Below, piece by piece: positions 38,430 to 48,064 of a stretch of DNA of 64,000 nt. Location of the stretch: assembly GCF_030538695.1 (NCBI RefSeq), contig NZ_JAUNTN010000015.1, forward strand, positions 1 through 64,000. The letters run 5' to 3'. This DNA comes from Paracoccus sp. (in: a-proteobacteria). Its GTDB lineage: Bacteria; Pseudomonadota; Alphaproteobacteria; Rhodobacterales; Rhodobacteraceae. The notes beneath the pieces were generated by a model that was not told the DNA's origin, made no database searches, and worked only from the letters and a program-made list of their open reading frames with translations. The stretch's first letter is position 1. Each line of letters starts with the position of its first letter. The translations under genes were made by a program, and so were the position numbers.

Positions 38430-41135
38430 TCAGCTCAACCGCCCGTGGCAGTGTTTGAACTTTTCGCCCGAGCCGCAGGGGCAGGGGTCGTTGCGCGACG
38501 GGCTGCCCCAGGTTTCGGGATCGTTTTCGTCGAAACCGGGGGCGCGGGCGGTGACGGGACCGCCTTCGGTATCCTCATGTTCGGCGTGTGAGGTCGAAAC
38601 GGCGGCCTCTTGCTGCGTCCGGTATTGGGCCAGCATCTGTTCGCGTTCCGCATCAGTCAGCGGGCGGATTTGCGCGAGTCGCTGGGTCACGTCGCTGCGC
38701 AGACCGTCCAGCATGGTTTCAAAAAGCTGGAAGCCTTCGGTCTTGTATTCTGACAACGGGTCGCGCTGGGCATAGCCGCGGAAGCCGACGACAGAGCGCA
38801 GATGCTCCAGCGTGATCAGGTGATCGCGCCATTTGCTGTCGATCATCTGCAACAGCACCTGCTTTTCGATCTGGTGCATGTTTTCGGCGCCGAATTGTTC
38901 CGCCTTTTCATTCATATAGCCATCGGTGGCCTGCTCCAGCCGTTCGCGCATGGCATCCTGATCGACGCCATCTTCGGCGGCCCAGTCGGCCAGCGGCAGG
39001 TTCATGTTCAGCCGCTCCATCACGGCTTTATGCATCCCCTGCATATCCCATTGTTCGGCATAGGTTTTCGGCGGCATGAAGTCATCGACCAGATCATCAA
39101 TCACTTGCAGGCGCATGTCGCGGGCGACCTCGGCCACCTCGTCGGATTCCATGATCTCGCGGCGCTGGCTGAAGATTGCCTTGCGCTGGTCATTCATCAC
39201 GTCGTCGAACTTGAGCAACTGCTTGCGGATGTCAAAGTTGCGCCCCTCGACCTTGGCCTGTGCGCGTTCCAGTGATTTGTTGACCCAGGGGTGAACGATG
39301 GCCTCGCCCTCTTTCATCCCAAGGCGGGACAGCACCGCCTCCAGACGTTCCGAGCCGAAAATCCGCATCAGATCGTCTTCCAGCGACAGGAAGAACAGCG
39401 ACCGCCCCGGATCGCCCTGACGGCCCGAGCGACCGCGCAACTGGTTGTCGATGCGGCGGCTTTCGTGGCGTTCGGTGGCCAGAACGAACAGGCCGCCCGC
39501 GTCCAGAACCGCCTGTTTATCGCCGGCATGTTCGGCCTCGATCCGCTCGCGCAGGGTGTCGGGGTTGGCCTCGGGGTCGGCGTCAAGCGCCTGCATGACC
39601 TTGATTTCGACATTGCCGCCAAGCTGAATATCGGTGCCGCGGCCGGCCATATTGGTGGCGATGGTAACGGCACCCAGCTTGCCTGCCTCGGCCACGATAT
39701 AGGCTTCCTGCTCGTGCTGGCGGGCGTTCAGCACGTTATGAGCAATCCCCGCCTGCGTCAGCATCTGCGACAGCATTTCGGATTTTTCGATGCTGGTGGT
39801 GCCGACAAGGATCGGCTGGCCCTTGGCATGTGCTTCCTGAATCGCCTCGATCACGGCCTGATATTTCTCGGTGCCGGTGCGATACACGCGGTCGTGTTCG
39901 TCCACGCGCTGAATGGGGCGGTTGGTCGGAACCTCGACCACGCCCAGCTTGTAGATTTCGGCAAATTCGTCGGCTTCGGTGGCGGCGGTGCCGGTCATGC
40001 CGGACAGTTTGTCGTAAAGGCGGAAGTAGTTCTGGAACGTCACGCTGGCCAGCGTCACGTTTTCGGGCTGAATCTCGACGCCCTCTTTTGCCTCGATCGC
40101 CTGATGCAGCCCGTCGGACAGGCGGCGGCCTGACATCATCCGGCCGGTGAACTCGTCGATCAGGACGATTTCGCCGTCGCGCACGATATACTGCTGGTCA
40201 CGGTGATACAGCGTATGCGCCCGCAGCGCCTGCGTGACATGGTGAACGATGGTGGTGCTTTCGGGATCATAGAGCGTCTGCCCCTCGGGCAGCACGCCTG
40301 CCTGCGTCAACCGCTGTTCGAGGAACTCATTCCCTTCCTCGGTAAAGGTGGCGTTGCGGGTCTTTTCGTCGATCTTGTAATGCTCTGGCTGCAACTCCGG
40401 CATGAAGGCGTCCAGCGTGCGATACAGCTCGGAACGGTCCTGCGAGGGGCCGGAAATAATCAGCGGGGTGCGGGCCTCGTCGATCAGGATGCTGTCCACC
40501 TCATCGACGATAGCGAAGAAGTGATCGCGCTGGACCATATCTTCCAGCGTCGCCTTCATGTTGTCGCGCAGATAGTCAAAGCCAAGCTCGTTATTCGTGG
40601 CATAGGTCACATCAGCGGCATAGGCGGCGCGCTTTTCGTCGTCGGGCTGCTGCGGATAGACAACGCCGGTGGTCATGCCAAGGTGGCGGAACACCTTGCC
40701 CATCCATTCGGCGTCACGTTTCGCCAGATAATCGTTGACGGTAACGACATGCACCCCCTTGCCCGCCAGTGCGTTCAGATAGGCAGGGAAAGTGGCAACA
40801 AGGGTCTTGCCCTCGCCGGTTTTCATCTCGGCAATGTTGCCTTGATGCAGGAAAATCCCGCCCATAAGCTGCGTGTCAAAGGCCCGCAGGCCAAGCGCCC
40901 GGCGCGCACCCTCGCGGCAGATGGCAAAGGCTTCGGGCAGCAGCGCGTCAAGGCTTTCGCCGTCTTGGGCGCGGGCCTGCAATTCGCGGGTTTTCTCGAC
41001 CAGTTGGGCGTCGCTCAGCGGCTGAATATCTGCCTCCAGCGCGTTGATCTGCGCCACCAGCGGGCGGGCGCTTTTGATTTTGCGGTCATTGGGCGTCCCA
41101 AAGACCTTTTTCGCCAATTTTCCAAGTCCGAGCAT
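38430..41135 (-). CDS. secA: Preprotein translocase ATPase SecA
   Basis: Motor ATPase pushing unfolded preproteins through SecYEG. 901 residues from ATG 41135 ([19 protein letters not shown]). Walker A is in [20 protein letters not shown], the DEAD-type box in [23 protein letters not shown], and motif VI in [25 protein letters not shown]. The C-terminal tail ends in the zinc-binding [17 protein letters not shown], used for SecB and lipid contact. Divergent from a parvulin gene. A terminator-like hairpin lies in its leader. Confidence 0.98.
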   Translation of the reverse strand: MLGLGKLAKKVFGTPNDRKIKSARPLVAQINALEADIQPLSDAQLVEKTRELQARAQDGESLDALLPEAFAICREGARRALGLRAFDTQLMGGIFLHQGNIAEMKTGEGKTLVATFPAYLNALAGKGVHVVTVNDYLAKRDAEWMGKVFRHLGMTTGVVYPQQPDDEKRAAYAADVTYATNNELGFDYLRDNMKATLEDMVQRDHFFAIVDEVDSILIDEARTPLIISGPSQDRSELYRTLDAFMPELQPEHYKIDEKTRNATFTEEGNEFLEQRLTQAGVLPEGQTLYDPESTTIVHHVTQALRAHTLYHRDQQYIVRDGEIVLIDEFTGRMMSGRRLSDGLHQAIEAKEGVEIQPENVTLASVTFQNYFRLYDKLSGMTGTAATEADEFAEIYKLGVVEVPTNRPIQRVDEHDRVYRTGTEKYQAVIEAIQEAHAKGQPILVGTTSIEKSEMLSQMLTQAGIAHNVLNARQHEQEAYIVAEAGKLGAVTIATNMAGRGTDIQLGGNVEIKVMQALDADPEANPDTLRERIEAEHAGDKQAVLDAGGLFVLATERHESRRIDNQLRGRSGRQGDPGRSLFFLSLEDDLMRIFGSERLEAVLSRLGMKEGEAIVHPWVNKSLERAQAKVEGRNFDIRKQLLKFDDVMNDQRKAIFSQRREIMESDEVAEVARDMRLQVIDDLVDDFMPPKTYAEQWDMQGMHKAVMERLNMNLPLADWAAEDGVDQDAMRERLEQATDGYMNEKAEQFGAENMHQIEKQVLLQMIDSKWRDHLITLEHLRSVVGFRGYAQRDPLSEYKTEGFQLFETMLDGLRSDVTQRLAQIRPLTDAEREQMLAQYRTQQEAAVSTSHAEHEDTEGGPVTARAPGFDENDPETWGSPSRNDPCPCGSGEKFKHCHGRLS

Positions 41136-41259
41136 CAAGGCATCCTAAGCAGGCAGTCGCGTTTGGGTGAAGGCGTGTTGCGGACACTTGCCCGAACCCT
41201 CCGCCTTGCCTATCAAAGGCCCGAATAAAAGGGCGGAAGCGCCTTTCCGGTTGTTGCCG

Positions 41260-41288
41260 GATGTATGCGCCGCCTGCCAGTCTGTCAA
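41260..41288 (-). promoter_or_regulatory. Sigma-70-type promoter of secA
   Basis: Minus strand: TTGACA (41288-41283), a 17-base spacer and TACATC (41265-41260). Predicted start near 41253, leader about 118 bases. The -35 is a perfect consensus, the -10 is 3 of 6. A hairpin followed by TTTTATT lies at 41246-41220, just after the start point. Confidence 0.6.
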
Positions 41289-41330
41289 CGCTTGCGCCCC
41301 GAAAGCGCGGCACCGAACCCCGAGGCCATG

Positions 41331-42173
41331 ATGCTTAGATCTGCTCTTTCCGTTTTTGCCCTGACGGCTGTGCTGGCCATGCCGGCGCTGGCGGCTGATG
41401 AAACCGCTGATACGGTGGTGGCGACCGTTAATGGCGAGGATATTACGCTGGGTCAGATCCTGCTGATGAAACAGGGTGTGCCTGCGCAGATGCTGGAACA
41501 GATGCCGGATCAGGCGGTGTGGGATCTGCTGCTGGATCAGGCGGTGCGTCAGGCATCTGTTGCGCAGGCCGGGGCGCAGAACCCGACCCCGCGCGATATT
41601 GCCGCAATGGCGCTGGATCAGCGGGCCTATTATTCGTCCCGCGCGCTGGAAAAAGTCGCTGAACCCGCGCCGACCGAGGAAGAAATCACCGCCGCCTATA
41701 ACACCACCTTTGATCCCGCGGCCGAGCCGGTCAAGGAATACCACGCCGCCCATATCCTGCTGGAGACCGAGGACGCGGCCGAGGCCGTCAAGGCCGAGCT
41801 GGACGGCGGCACTGATTTCGCGCAGGTGGCGCGGGAAAAATCCACCGATCCTGCCGGGGTGAATGGCGGCGATTTGGGCTGGTTCACGCTGGATCGTATG
41901 GTGCAGCCGTTCAGCGATGCTGTGAAAGAGATGGCCGAGGGGCAGATCTCCGACCCGGTTCAATCGCAATTCGGCTGGCATATCATCAAGCTGGAAGGTC
42001 AGCGCGATCAGGCCCGCCCCGAGCTGGAGGCCGTGCGTGAACAGCTTGACATGCAGATCCGCCGTGAGCGGGTCGAGGCTGCAATTCAGAAACTTGTGTC
42101 TGATGCCAAGGTCACGCGCATGGAAGGGCTGGACCCGGTGCTGGTGACGAAAACCGATCTGCTGGGGGACTAA
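41331..42173 (+). CDS. Secreted peptidyl-prolyl isomerase, parvulin type
   Basis: About 280 residues. Signal peptide (LRSALSVFALTAVLAMPALAAD), a SurA/PrsA-like N-terminal helical part (VVATVNGEDITLGQILLM), then a parvulin domain: EYHAAHILLETEDAAEAVKA, DFAQVAREKSTDPAGVNGGDLGWF, MVQPFSDAVKEM and SQFGWHIIKLEGQR. Acts on periplasmic or outer-membrane protein folding. ATG 41331 has GAGG 5 bases upstream; ATG 41328 is the alternative. argJ follows 3 bases later. Confidence 0.92.
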   Translation: MLRSALSVFALTAVLAMPALAADETADTVVATVNGEDITLGQILLMKQGVPAQMLEQMPDQAVWDLLLDQAVRQASVAQAGAQNPTPRDIAAMALDQRAYYSSRALEKVAEPAPTEEEITAAYNTTFDPAAEPVKEYHAAHILLETEDAAEAVKAELDGGTDFAQVAREKSTDPAGVNGGDLGWFTLDRMVQPFSDAVKEMAEGQISDPVQSQFGWHIIKLEGQRDQARPELEAVREQLDMQIRRERVEAAIQKLVSDAKVTRMEGLDPVLVTKTDLLGD

Positions 42174-42176
42174 GTT

Positions 42177-43583
42177 ATGGCAAAGGGCCAATCCAAAAGC
42201 GGCAAGCTGAAAAAGCTTGAAGAAAAGCTGTCGAAAGCTGCCGAAAAAGCCGCCGCAAAGGCTGCCAAGCAGGCGGCACGGGCAGAGGCCAAGGCCGCGA
42301 AAAAGGCCCCCAAGGCAGATAGCCAAGCCAAGGCCAAAGCGGCGAACCCGGTGTCGCCGCTGGCCCCGGCAGCTTTCCCGGAATTGCCGCTGATCGTGGG
42401 GGCCAAGTTCGCCACCGCCGAAGCCGGGGTGAAATATAAAAACCGCACCGACCTGCTGCTGGTGCAGCTTGCCCCCGGCACCGCCATCGCCGGGGCCTTT
42501 ACCCGCAGCGCCACCCGCGCGGCCTGCGTGCTGGACAATCAGATCAAGCTGAAGGGCAAGCAGGACAGCGAAAAGGGCGCGGCTATCGTGGTGAACTCGG
42601 GCAATGCCAATGCCTTCACCGGCAAGGGTGGGCAGGCGTCGGTCGATGAGATCAGCGCCGCTGCCTCCGCCGCGCTTGGTGTGCCTGCGGATCGGGTGTT
42701 CACATCCTCGACCGGGGTGATTGGCGAACCGCTGCCCGCCGGGCGGATCACCGCTGCCCTGCCAGACATGGCCGCACGCCTGTCTGACAGCGATATTGAG
42801 GCCGCCGCGCGGGCGATTATGACCACCGACACGTTCCCCAAAGGCGCGGGCGCGGTGATCGAGGCCGAGGGCGGCACCATCCGCATCGCCGGGATTGCCA
42901 AAGGTTCGGGCATGATCGCGCCGGATATGGCAACGATGCTGGTCTATATCTTTACCGATGCCAATGTCGCGCCGGGGGTGCTGCAACGGATCGTGTCGAA
43001 ACAGGTGGATGACACCTTCAACGCGATTACCGTGGACAGCGACACGTCGACCTCGGACGCGCTGATCGTGGCCGCGACGGGGACTTCGCCCGCCAAGCCA
43101 ATCCGTGACATGCGGTCCAAGATTGCCCGCGATTTCATCAAGGCGCTGCACGGGGTCATGCTGGATCTGGCGCAGCAGGTGGTAAAGGACGGAGAAGGCG
43201 CGACCAAGTTTGTCGAAGTGCAGGTGACGGGCGCGAAATCGCATGCTGACGCGCATCGGGTGGCGATGGCCGTGGCGAACTCGCCGCTGGTCAAGACTGC
43301 CATCGCCGGAGAGGATGCCAACTGGGGCCGCGTGGTTGCCGCGGTCGGCAAATCCGGGGCCGAGGCAGACCGCGACCTGCTGTCGATCAGGTTCGGGGAT
43401 ATGGTCGTGGCCGAAAACGGCTGGCGCAGCCCCGCTTACGACGAGGCTGCGGCCAGCGCCTATATGAAGGGCGATCATCTGGTGCTTGGCGTCGATCTTG
43501 GGCTGGGCAAGTTCAGCCGGACCGTGTGGACCTGCGACCTGACCCACCGCTATATCGACATCAACGCCGATTACCGCTCGTGA
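42177..43583 (+). CDS. argJ: Bifunctional ornithine acetyltransferase/N-acetylglutamate synthase with N-terminal extension
   Basis: Transfers acetyl from N-acetylornithine to glutamate in the cyclic arginine pathway. 468 residues. The conserved enzyme begins at about residue 58 (PVSPLAPAAFPELP) and is then 410 residues, the usual length. The autocleavage site is at the Ala-Thr bond in GSGMIAPDMATMLVY with nucleophile Thr253. GNANAFTGKGG and CDLTHRYIDINADYRS are conserved. Residues 1-57 are an unusual Ala/Lys-rich charged helix (27 Ala/Lys-type repeats, histone H1-like). The start at ATG 42177 is the only one giving continuity with the gene spacing; ATG codons nearer the core are lacking. Confidence 0.93.
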   Translation: MAKGQSKSGKLKKLEEKLSKAAEKAAAKAAKQAARAEAKAAKKAPKADSQAKAKAANPVSPLAPAAFPELPLIVGAKFATAEAGVKYKNRTDLLLVQLAPGTAIAGAFTRSATRAACVLDNQIKLKGKQDSEKGAAIVVNSGNANAFTGKGGQASVDEISAAASAALGVPADRVFTSSTGVIGEPLPAGRITAALPDMAARLSDSDIEAAARAIMTTDTFPKGAGAVIEAEGGTIRIAGIAKGSGMIAPDMATMLVYIFTDANVAPGVLQRIVSKQVDDTFNAITVDSDTSTSDALIVAATGTSPAKPIRDMRSKIARDFIKALHGVMLDLAQQVVKDGEGATKFVEVQVTGAKSHADAHRVAMAVANSPLVKTAIAGEDANWGRVVAAVGKSGAEADRDLLSIRFGDMVVAENGWRSPAYDEAAASAYMKGDHLVLGVDLGLGKFSRTVWTCDLTHRYIDINADYRS

Positions 43584-43981
43584 CCCGCGTCGTTCTGGTT
43601 GCGGCGGTTGCGCTGATTGATCCCGACGGGCGTGTGCTTTTGGCGCAACGCCCCGAGGGTAAATCCATGGCTGGCCTGTGGGAGTTTCCCGGCGGCAAGG
43701 TCGAACCCGGCGAAACCCCGGAAGCCGCGCTTATCCGCGAATTGCATGAGGAGCTGGGGATCGGCACATGGACCTCATGTCTGGCCCCGCTGACCTTTGC
43801 AAGCCACGCTTACGAAGATTTTCACCTTTTGATGCCGGTGTTTGCGTGCCGCAGGTGGGAAGGCACTCCGCAGCCGCGCGAGGGGCAAAAACTGGCTTGG
43901 GCGCGGGTCGATCAATTGCGGGATTACCCGATGCCCCCCGCTGATTTGCCGCTGATTCCGGTGCTGCGCGACCTTCTGTGA
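43580..43981 (+). CDS. mutT: 8-oxo-dGTP diphosphatase MutT (Nudix)
   Basis: Sanitises the nucleotide pool by hydrolysing 8-oxo-dGTP. 133 residues from GTG 43580, which overlaps the argJ stop as GTGA. Nudix box GGKVEPGETPEAALIRELHEELG, matching Gx5Ex7REUxEExGU, with MAGLWEFPGGKVE preceding it as in MutT. Terminal gene of the parvulin-argJ-mutT operon. Substrate assignment follows the close MutT pattern and is an inference. Confidence 0.9.
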   Translation: MTRVVLVAAVALIDPDGRVLLAQRPEGKSMAGLWEFPGGKVEPGETPEAALIRELHEELGIGTWTSCLAPLTFASHAYEDFHLLMPVFACRRWEGTPQPREGQKLAWARVDQLRDYPMPPADLPLIPVLRDLL

Positions 43982-44053
43982 CCGCTATCGCTGTGGTGCA
44001 GCATTTTCACGCCGCACCCGCGAAGGGTGAAAAAGTGAACTAAGAATACATTT

Positions 44054-44068
44054 TTAACTGGAAGTTAA
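44054..44068 (+). promoter_or_regulatory. CtrA-type box TTAA-N7-TTAA
   Basis: TTAA (44054-44057), CTGGAAG, TTAA (44065-44068). It exactly matches the CtrA consensus half-site spacing TTAA-N7-TTAA and lies 45 bases ahead of the ATG of a 41-residue gene. The surrounding 30 bases are AT-rich compared with the window. Confidence 0.55.
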
Positions 44069-44113
44069 GAATCGCTGCTGCATACTGCCTTCGCAAGAGA
44101 GGGAGTATTCAAC

Positions 44114-44239
44114 ATGATTCGCACGATCACCATCGGCAACTATATCTCGGTGCAGGGCATGGTTGAAAATGTGGCCGAAGATGGCCGCGTGACGGTTCGG
44201 GTTGGCAATCTGACCTATACCGGCCAGCCGGTCGCCTGA
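44114..44239 (+). CDS. 41-residue conserved-looking small protein
   Basis: Reads MIRTITIGNYISVQGMVENV then AEDGRVTVRVGNLTYTGQPV and Ala. AGAGAGGGAG ends 8 bases ahead of the ATG, a strong ribosome binding site. Beta-strand-like alternation (ISVQG, RVTVRVG, LTYTGQPV) suggests a small compact fold. Function unknown. A CtrA-type box precedes it and a hairpin follows (44252-44275), so it looks like a single-gene transcription unit. Codon use is GC-rich at third positions, like that of a real gene. Confidence 0.68.
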   Translation: MIRTITIGNYISVQGMVENVAEDGRVTVRVGNLTYTGQPVA

Positions 44240-44251
44240 TTGCAGGAATGG

Positions 44252-44275
44252 GCAGGGGGCGTTTGCGCCCTCTGC
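44252..44275 (+). terminator. Hairpin after the 41-residue gene
   Basis: GCAGGGGGCG (44252-44261) pairs with CGCCCTCTGC (44266-44275), 10 pairs with one G-U wobble and a 4-base loop. There is no T tract, so it is a weak intrinsic terminator or an RNA-protecting stem. Confidence 0.55.
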
Positions 44276-44277
44276 AT

Positions 44278-44311
44278 GGTCCGTGAGGCCGTTTGGTCCG
44301 TGAGGCCGTTT
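44278..44311. repeat. Perfect 17-bp tandem duplication
   Basis: GGTCCGTGAGGCCGTTT occurs at 44278-44294 and immediately again at 44295-44311, with no mismatches. It lies directly after the hairpin of the 41-residue gene. Confidence 0.9.
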
Positions 44312-44568
44312 AACCTTCTTCATAACTATATCTGCGGCAGGCTAGATGCTGCGCTTTATGGATTGGCTACGATCTGCCGACGTCACAAGCGTCCGGCGCA
44401 GCGGAACCCAAATTTATCCATCCAGAACAGTGGGGTCGCTGCTCCGCCTACTTTCACCTGACGCCCGCAGGAAGCCCGTTTCTCAAGACTGGCTGTGTCT
44501 GCCATTCCTTTGGTGTGACCGCCACTACCCGCTGACAGTCAGTTCATGCCGCCGATCAATGGCCCCAT
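44312..44568. other. Non-coding or decayed stretch
   Basis: About 260 bases with weak codon bias and no recognisable product in any frame. It may be a decayed gene or element, but nothing in it supports a name. Confidence 0.45.
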
Positions 44569-44763
44569 TTACCGCGATTCAAAGACCGGGCGATCCAGAT
44601 CGGACAATGGCATCTCAGGCGATGGCAGTCTTTGAGCCTCTGCCATAAGGGGCAAAGGTTCAAAGCCCGAAAAAAGCGGATATCTATCCAGAAACAGAAA
44701 CCGATCATTGTCCAGCAGTTGTCGGATGTTGATTGGGGTCGTGGCGGGTTTCACATTCTGCAT
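44569..44763 (-). CDS. Possible 64-residue unknown protein
   Basis: Begins MQNVKPATTPINIRQLLDND and ends with a Pro-rich acidic tail (LPSPEMPLSDLDRPVFESR). AGAAGGA lies about 8 bases ahead of ATG 44763, a good ribosome binding site, which is the main support. No family recognised. Base composition is lower in GC than its neighbours, and it sits alone in a gene-poor 640-base region, so it may be a recent acquisition or a chance frame. Confidence 0.38.
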   Translation of the reverse strand: MQNVKPATTPINIRQLLDNDRFLFLDRYPLFSGFEPLPLMAEAQRLPSPEMPLSDLDRPVFESR

Positions 44764-44876
44764 CTCGGTATCCTTCTGGTCTGCCGTGAACCCTAGTGCC
44801 GTTTCTTTAATATCCCCCTAACGCCGAATGAAAAAGGCCGCCCGAGGGCGACCTTTTGCTTACAATTTTAATGGAA

Positions 44877-47432
44877 TCACAGCGCGCGCTGGACTTCCTC
44901 GCGCTCGAAGATTTCGATGACATCGCCGGGGCGAATATCGTCGTAGTTTTCAAAGGCCATGCCGCATTCCTGACCGGATTGCACTTCTTTGACCTCATCC
45001 TTGAAGCGTTTCAGCGTTTTCAGCGTGCCTTCGTGGATCACCACGTTGTCGCGCAGCAGACGCACCCCGGCACTGCGCCGGGCCACGCCTTCGGTGACAA
45101 GGCAACCGGCGACTTTGCCCACGCCCGTGACTTTGAACACCTCGCGGATTTCGGCGTAACCGATGAAATGCTCACGCACCTCGGCCGAGAGCAGGCCAGA
45201 GGCCGCTGCCTTAATGTCGTCCACCAGATCGTAAATGATCGAGTAATAGCGGATCTCGACACCCTTCTGGTTGGCGCTGTTGCGCGCGGGCGCATTGGCG
45301 CGGACGTTGAAGCCGATGACAGGGGCTTGGCTGGCTTCGGCCAGACCGACATCCGATTCGGTGATCGCGCCGACACCGTAATGCAGCACGCGGACGCGCA
45401 CCTCATCATTGCCGACTTTTTCCAGCGCCTGCACGATCGCCTCGGCCGAGCCTTGCACGTCGGCCTTAACCACGACAGGCAGTTCGGCCACGCTTTCATC
45501 AGCCTTGGCCTTGGCCAGCATCTGATCCAGCGTCACGGCGGCACCTGCGGCGGCGCGTTTGTCTTTGGCGGCCTGAATCCGGTAATCCGCGATTTCGCGG
45601 GCCTGTGCCTCGGTTTCGACGACGTTCAGAACGTCGCCGGCCTCGGGGGTGCCGTTCAGGCCGAGAACCTCAACCGGGACCGAGGGGCCGGCCTCGTCGA
45701 TACGCTCGCCCTTGTCGTTAATCAGCGCGCGAACCTTGCCCCACTGCTCACCGACAACAAAGATGTCGCCGCGTTTCAGCGTACCGTTCTGCACCAGAAC
45801 AGTGGCGACCGGGCCGCGTCCGACGTCCAGCTTGGCCTCGATCACAGCACCTTGGGCAGCGCGGCCGGGGTTGGCTTTCAGCTCAAGGATTTCGGCTTGC
45901 AGCGCGATGGCTTCCAGCAGGTTGTCCAGGCCCTGGCCTGTCTTGGCCGAGACCTCGACATCCTGCACCTCACCGGACATGGCTTCGACCACGACTTCGT
46001 GTTGCAGCAGGTCGGTGCGCACCTTTTGCGGGTTCGCAGCGGGCTTATCCACCTTGTTGATAGCGACGATCATCGGCACTTTGGCGGCTTTGGCGTGGTT
46101 AATCGCCTCGATCGTTTGCGGCATCACCGCGTCATCGGCGGCGACCACCAGCACGACGATATCCGTCACCTGCGCCCCACGCGCCCGCATCGAGGTAAAG
46201 GCTGCGTGGCCCGGCGTGTCGAGGAAGCTCAGCAGCGCGCCGGATTCGGTTTTCACCTGATAGGCACCGATGTGCTGGGTAATCCCGCCAGCCTCGCCCG
46301 AGACGACATTCGCATTGCGGATCGCGTCCAGAAGGCTGGTTTTGCCGTGGTCAACATGGCCCATGATGGTAATGACCGGCGGGCGTGGTTGCAGGTCTTC
46401 GGCGCGATCCTCAACCGTGTCGATCACCTGTTCCACGTCGGCATCCGAAACGCGCACGGCTTTGTGGCCGAATTCGTCGATCACCAGTTCGGCGGTGTCG
46501 GCGTCGATGGACTGGTTCGCCGTGACCATCATGCCCATTTTCATCAGCGACTTGACCACATCGGCGGCCCGTTCCGCCATGCGGTTGGCCAGTTCGCTGA
46601 CCACGATCGTTTCGGGCAGTTGCACGTCGCGCACCTGCTTTTCGGCCTTGTGACCGCCGCCCATCGCCTTTTGCTTGGCGCGTTCCTGCTTGCGTTTCAT
46701 TGCCGCAAGGCTGCGCTGGCGTCCGCCCTCACCATCCAGAGCGGCGCTGACCGACAGTTTACCGCTGCGGCGGTTTTCGTCGCGGTTGCCCTTGCTGCGG
46801 TCGTTGCGGTCGGCGGCCTGATCGGTGCGGTCGCGGTCGGTTTTGCGCGGGCCGCTGGCCTGCACACCTTTGGTTTCGGCACGCGCAGCCGCCGCCTCGG
46901 CCGCGGCGCGGTCGGCAGGGGCCGCCGGCGCGTCCGTTTTGGCGGGTTTGCGGATTTCTTCCTTGCGCTTGGCGCGGGCTTCTTCTTCGCGGGTGCGACG
47001 GGCGTCTTCTTCGGCCTTGGCTTTCAGGGCCTCTTCGCGCTCACGCTCCTCGCGTTCCTTGGCCTCGATTTCGGCGCGGCGGCGCTCGCGCTCCTCCTCG
47101 CGGGCTTTTTCCTCGGCGGCGCGGGCGGCAGCTTCCTCCTCCTCGCGGGCTTTGGCGGCGGCCAGCGCCTTCAGGCGGCGTTCCATCTCGGCATCAGAAA
47201 TCCCGGCCGGGCGACGGCTGGCCGAGGCGACCGCGCGGGCCACGTTATCCGGTGTCTTGGACTGCTCGCCCGAGGCCGCTGCGGGTTTTGGCACCACGAC
47301 CCGCTTGCGCTTGGTTTCAACCACCACGCTTTTCGTCCGGCCGTGGCTGAAGCTCTGCTTCACCTGACCAGAGCGGTTGCCGCCACCAAGACCCAAAGTT
47401 TTCTTGCCGTCACTATCGCTCATCTGCGTCAT
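44877..47432 (-). CDS. infB: Translation initiation factor IF-2
   Basis: GTPase that places initiator tRNA on the 30S subunit. About 851 residues from ATG 47432, which overlaps the ylxR stop as TGATG. The N-terminal third (residues 1-300) is low-complexity and charged, with long Glu/Ala/Lys/Arg repeats ([20 protein letters not shown]). The G domain has [30 protein letters not shown] and NKVDKPAAN. Domains II and C-terminal tRNA-binding domain follow ([22 protein letters not shown]). Terminal identified member of the rimP-nusA operon. Confidence 0.98.
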   Translation of the reverse strand: MTQMSDSDGKKTLGLGGGNRSGQVKQSFSHGRTKSVVVETKRKRVVVPKPAAASGEQSKTPDNVARAVASASRRPAGISDAEMERRLKALAAAKAREEEEAAARAAEEKAREEERERRRAEIEAKEREEREREEALKAKAEEDARRTREEEARAKRKEEIRKPAKTDAPAAPADRAAAEAAAARAETKGVQASGPRKTDRDRTDQAADRNDRSKGNRDENRRSGKLSVSAALDGEGGRQRSLAAMKRKQERAKQKAMGGGHKAEKQVRDVQLPETIVVSELANRMAERAADVVKSLMKMGMMVTANQSIDADTAELVIDEFGHKAVRVSDADVEQVIDTVEDRAEDLQPRPPVITIMGHVDHGKTSLLDAIRNANVVSGEAGGITQHIGAYQVKTESGALLSFLDTPGHAAFTSMRARGAQVTDIVVLVVAADDAVMPQTIEAINHAKAAKVPMIVAINKVDKPAANPQKVRTDLLQHEVVVEAMSGEVQDVEVSAKTGQGLDNLLEAIALQAEILELKANPGRAAQGAVIEAKLDVGRGPVATVLVQNGTLKRGDIFVVGEQWGKVRALINDKGERIDEAGPSVPVEVLGLNGTPEAGDVLNVVETEAQAREIADYRIQAAKDKRAAAGAAVTLDQMLAKAKADESVAELPVVVKADVQGSAEAIVQALEKVGNDEVRVRVLHYGVGAITESDVGLAEASQAPVIGFNVRANAPARNSANQKGVEIRYYSIIYDLVDDIKAAASGLLSAEVREHFIGYAEIREVFKVTGVGKVAGCLVTEGVARRSAGVRLLRDNVVIHEGTLKTLKRFKDEVKEVQSGQECGMAFENYDDIRPGDVIEIFEREEVQRAL

Positions 47433-48049
47433 CAATCCTTCTTGGTGGCTGTGCCACCATCTTGCCGGCGCAGGCCCGTCAGCCTGTCCGCATCCCTGAT
47501 CAGCTTGTCGGTCAGGCCACCCGGCGCAATTGCGCTGTGTATGACATGATCGCGCCCGAAAGCCAAACCCAATTCATTTGCCGTCAGGCAGCCGAACCAG
47601 CGGCCCCCCTGCGGCGTCCATAATTTGCCCTTGCCCCGGTCCGAGCCATCGCTGGCCTGTAACAGAACCTTTGCGCGGCCCTCGGCCAGCCAGGTCTTGA
47701 CCTTTTCAAACCCGGCGACCGCATAGCCGCCCTTGCGGGCCAGCGATACCAGATCAACCACCCGTCGGGCCAGCCCGGCCTCGATCATGGCGACCAGATC
47801 ATCGGCAGCCTTCACCGGCGCCTTGGCGCCGCGAGAGAACAGCCCCTTGGCGGCAGCCTTTTCAATCAGCGCGGCATCGGCCCCGACCCAGAAACCACGA
47901 CCGGGCAGCTTTTCAGCCAGATCCGGCACTACGGTGCCATCCGGGGCGGCGACAAAGCGGATCAGCCCGTGTTTGGGCTGAACCCCGCCGCTGACCAGAC
48001 AGCGGCGTTCCGATACCTCGCGGTCCTTTTCCCGACCCCCGCGGCTCAA
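47432..48049 (-). CDS. YlxR-type RNA-binding protein (DUF448) with L7Ae-like C-terminal part
   Basis: 205 residues. The N-terminal DUF448/YlxR domain reads [20 protein letters not shown] and [14 protein letters not shown]; the C-terminal half contains a ribosomal L7Ae/L30e-like segment ([20 protein letters not shown]). Encoded between nusA and infB, as in most bacteria, with a 15-base gap after nusA. Thought to bind RNA; a precise function is not established. The long Lys-poor tail before the stop is rhodobacteral. Confidence 0.9.
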   Translation of the reverse strand: MSRGGREKDREVSERRCLVSGGVQPKHGLIRFVAAPDGTVVPDLAEKLPGRGFWVGADAALIEKAAAKGLFSRGAKAPVKAADDLVAMIEAGLARRVVDLVSLARKGGYAVAGFEKVKTWLAEGRAKVLLQASDGSDRGKGKLWTPQGGRWFGCLTANELGLAFGRDHVIHSAIAPGGLTDKLIRDADRLTGLRRQDGGTATKKD

Positions 48050-48064
48050 AGGCGTTCCGGGGCG

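Noticed and set aside
44856..47549. Plus-strand open frame of about 900 codons opposite infB
   Set aside because: Antisense shadow of the biased infB coding sequence; the infB motifs on the minus strand are unambiguous.
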